A stretch of 64,000 nt of DNA from Agelaius tricolor (Eukaryota > Chordata > Aves > Passeriformes > Icteridae), in NCBI GenBank assembly GCA_023055355.1, contig JALJCS010000001.1:22259881-22323880 (forward strand). Reading direction: 5' to 3'. Positions 62,301-64,000 of the stretch are shown here, piece by piece (positions within the stretch are counted from its first letter, which is position 1; every line of letters starts with the position of its first letter). The notes beneath the pieces are model-generated. The model was given only the letters and a program-made list of their open reading frames with translations, made no database searches and was not told where the DNA came from. The translations under genes and the position numbers were made by a program.

Positions 62301-64000
62301 TGGGTTTTGGTGGTTTATGTATGGATATTGTGCGGGAACAGGACAACAAGGGCTTTGTTCAACTTGATCATCTCATCAAACAAGGCTAAAAGAATAAAAG
62401 TTGGGATGCAGGACTAAATGGATATGATCTGAATGCATATTTGTGTTACATCTAATACAACTAGCATCATAGATGAACAAGATCAAATAAATGGTAAAAC
62501 CTGACAAAGAGAAGAATAGATGGTGTGTGGAGCCATCTGTTTTGGAGGACACCCAAATCTGTCTGAATCAGGAAGGCCAAACTACCAGCTATTCTAAGAT
62601 CCTCCATTCCAAGAGTGGCCTAATACGCAACTACACAATCAGCTTCTCTCACCATCACTTTGGCTGCAACTTTTTTGTGCAATTAAGTAATTTATTCCTT
62701 TCTTCATCCTCCTGATTCTAATGAATCCAAGCCACAAACAAGCCCCAGTTGCTCCTATTCAAGGAGTCTGATTGCATCTGGCAGTAATTGCTGAAAATCC
62801 TGAAGAGGAAACAGGGAAGGAAAGCATATTGTTTGTGGGGGTAATAGGTGAAGACCTGCCTCTCTTGACCTATAATACATTAGTGTCAGTGAACATTTGG
62901 CAGCCTTCAGATGATTAGCAATGAAGATGAATCAAGCAAAAAAAGAGGTAGAAATCTGCCTCATCTGAATCGCCAGAACTGCATAAATTTGCATGTTGAT
63001 TAGCTGTTCTTTTGTCTGTGTTCCTAATTATTATGACACATTATGTCTTCATCATGCAAGATTCTGATCTGTCTTGTTCAAAATGCATGTAGAAAAAAGT
63101 GCTGTTTATTGATTCAACATGTAACTTTAATTTTTATGTTTGCTTTAATTAAATACATATTTGATTGCCTTTGACTGGTGCCTCCGATTTTTTTAACTCT
63201 TATTTACTTCATCCTGTTGACAAACAAACAGGTAACCTTTCTTTATTCTCAGATCACTTGCTGATTGAAAACCTCCCCACCCCCACCCTTGTCTTCACTC
63301 ACAACAACCTTTGCTTCCTTGTTAGAGCAAAGATTACCAAAAATACTCCTTAGGTGGTGAAGTGTGATATCTACAGCACTGAGCGGGATTGCAAGGACCT
63401 TAAAAGCACTGACAATAGGAAAGAAGTGCACACACTACAGGGTCAAGGTAATTTTCTTATGCCCCAGATTCATCAGCAACAAGCCCAGGGAAGTACATCA
63501 GTCTGCAGACTTTTTTATTCCCAAGATTAGCTACAACAGGACAGATCCTGCACATACATTTTTCCACTGACTTTCATGGTAGCCAGCCCAAGCTCCAAAG
63601 GTCCTGAGCCCAGAGAAAGTGAAGCCCTCACCACTCCATTGACTCTCCTAACTGGTTCCAATAGTTGGAATATTTTATCTGTTTCTGGGAAGTGGGAAAC
63701 TTGAAATTGACATTTCTTCCTTCAAGCTTTGTTCAAGGGGCTATAAGCAGCCAAATCTAATCAAAGCCAAATCAAAAGACAATATGTAATCATTAGTTGC
63801 TTTGACCTAAAATAAGTTTCCAGAAGTTTTCCTTTGTTTAAAAAAAAGCATTAGCAAAAAAAAAAAGCAGATTATACCATTCCAGCAAAAAATTTTATTC
63901 ACTCAAAAAAGTTTAATTTCTATTTAACCTCTTTCATTTTACTTTTTTAAATAAACTGGAAGAAATTTTGAAAATGAAATAACATTTATAGTTGTAAAAT
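56303..64000. other. Unique sequence with candidate conserved blocks
   Basis: No gene is supported. Blocks at 57000-57290 and 62880-63180 are AT-rich and dense in TAAT/ATTA cores, without repeats. A palindromic GC-rich string (ttgccctg cc cagggcaa) lies at 60925-60942. A- and T-runs lie near 59330, 60500-60550 and 61960. POU octamers occur near 56944, 59933, 62146 and 62990. Confidence 0.45.

Noticed and set aside
1..64000. CRISPR arrays, tRNA, rRNA, prophage or operon structure
   Set aside because: No regularly spaced repeats, no cloverleaf or rR NA-like strings noticed, and the sequence is clearly vertebrate noncoding DNA.
1..64000. Endogenous retrovirus or LTR element
   Set aside because: I saw no paired LTRs, primer-binding site, polypurine tract plus terminal TG/CA, or retroviral protein motifs.

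Overview
The window reads as AT-rich, gene-poor vertebrate DNA, most likely from a bird. The best evidence is two recent CR1 retrotransposon 3' ends. The one at 35520-35965 ends in the 8-bp ATTCTGTG tail repeat typical of avian CR1. The one at 39345-39762 lies in the opposite orientation. Interspersed repeats are otherwise sparse and old, which also fits a compact avian genome. The older layer consists of diverged CR1/L3-like relics (1650-2112, 23280-23440, 32440-33880, 54265-55385) and MIR-like SINE relics (40745-40870, 56128-56302, weaker at 47300-47415 and 52125-52200). I see no bacterial operon, rRNA, tRNA or CRISPR array, and no protein gene that I recognise.

Layout. 1-9687: mostly unique sequence with one old CR1 and one candidate terminal coding exon on the minus strand (4610-4763). 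9688-11340: two diverged same-orientation copies of a segment of about 170-180 bp, 1.48 kb apart, next to AT-rich, homeodomain-core-rich DNA; this is the most interesting feature. 11341-32400: unique DNA with short tandem duplications, an AT-rich tract, a purine-rich tract and three candidate exons on the minus strand. 32440-39762: one long fossil CR1 and two young CR1s. 39763-54264: unique sequence with MIR relics, a perfect 21-bp inverted repeat, a candidate exon, and an AT-rich block (51580-52124) that resembles a conserved noncoding element. 54265-64000: an old CR1, a clear MIR, and more AT-rich candidate conserved blocks near 57.0-57.3 kb and 62.9-63.2 kb.

Genes. Reading for exons rather than long ORFs gives several minus-strand segments with good splice sites, one open frame and plausible peptide composition. 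I tested whether they form one gene by comparing intron phases at neighbouring junctions. Only about one third agree, which is the chance level. I therefore list only the four best, at low confidence, and do not claim a gene. The region could be intergenic or intronic. Its candidate functional content is regulatory: POU octamers (ATGCAAAT) are more frequent by eye than base composition predicts, and several blocks are rich in TAAT/ATTA cores. I found nothing that I can support as a new biological system.
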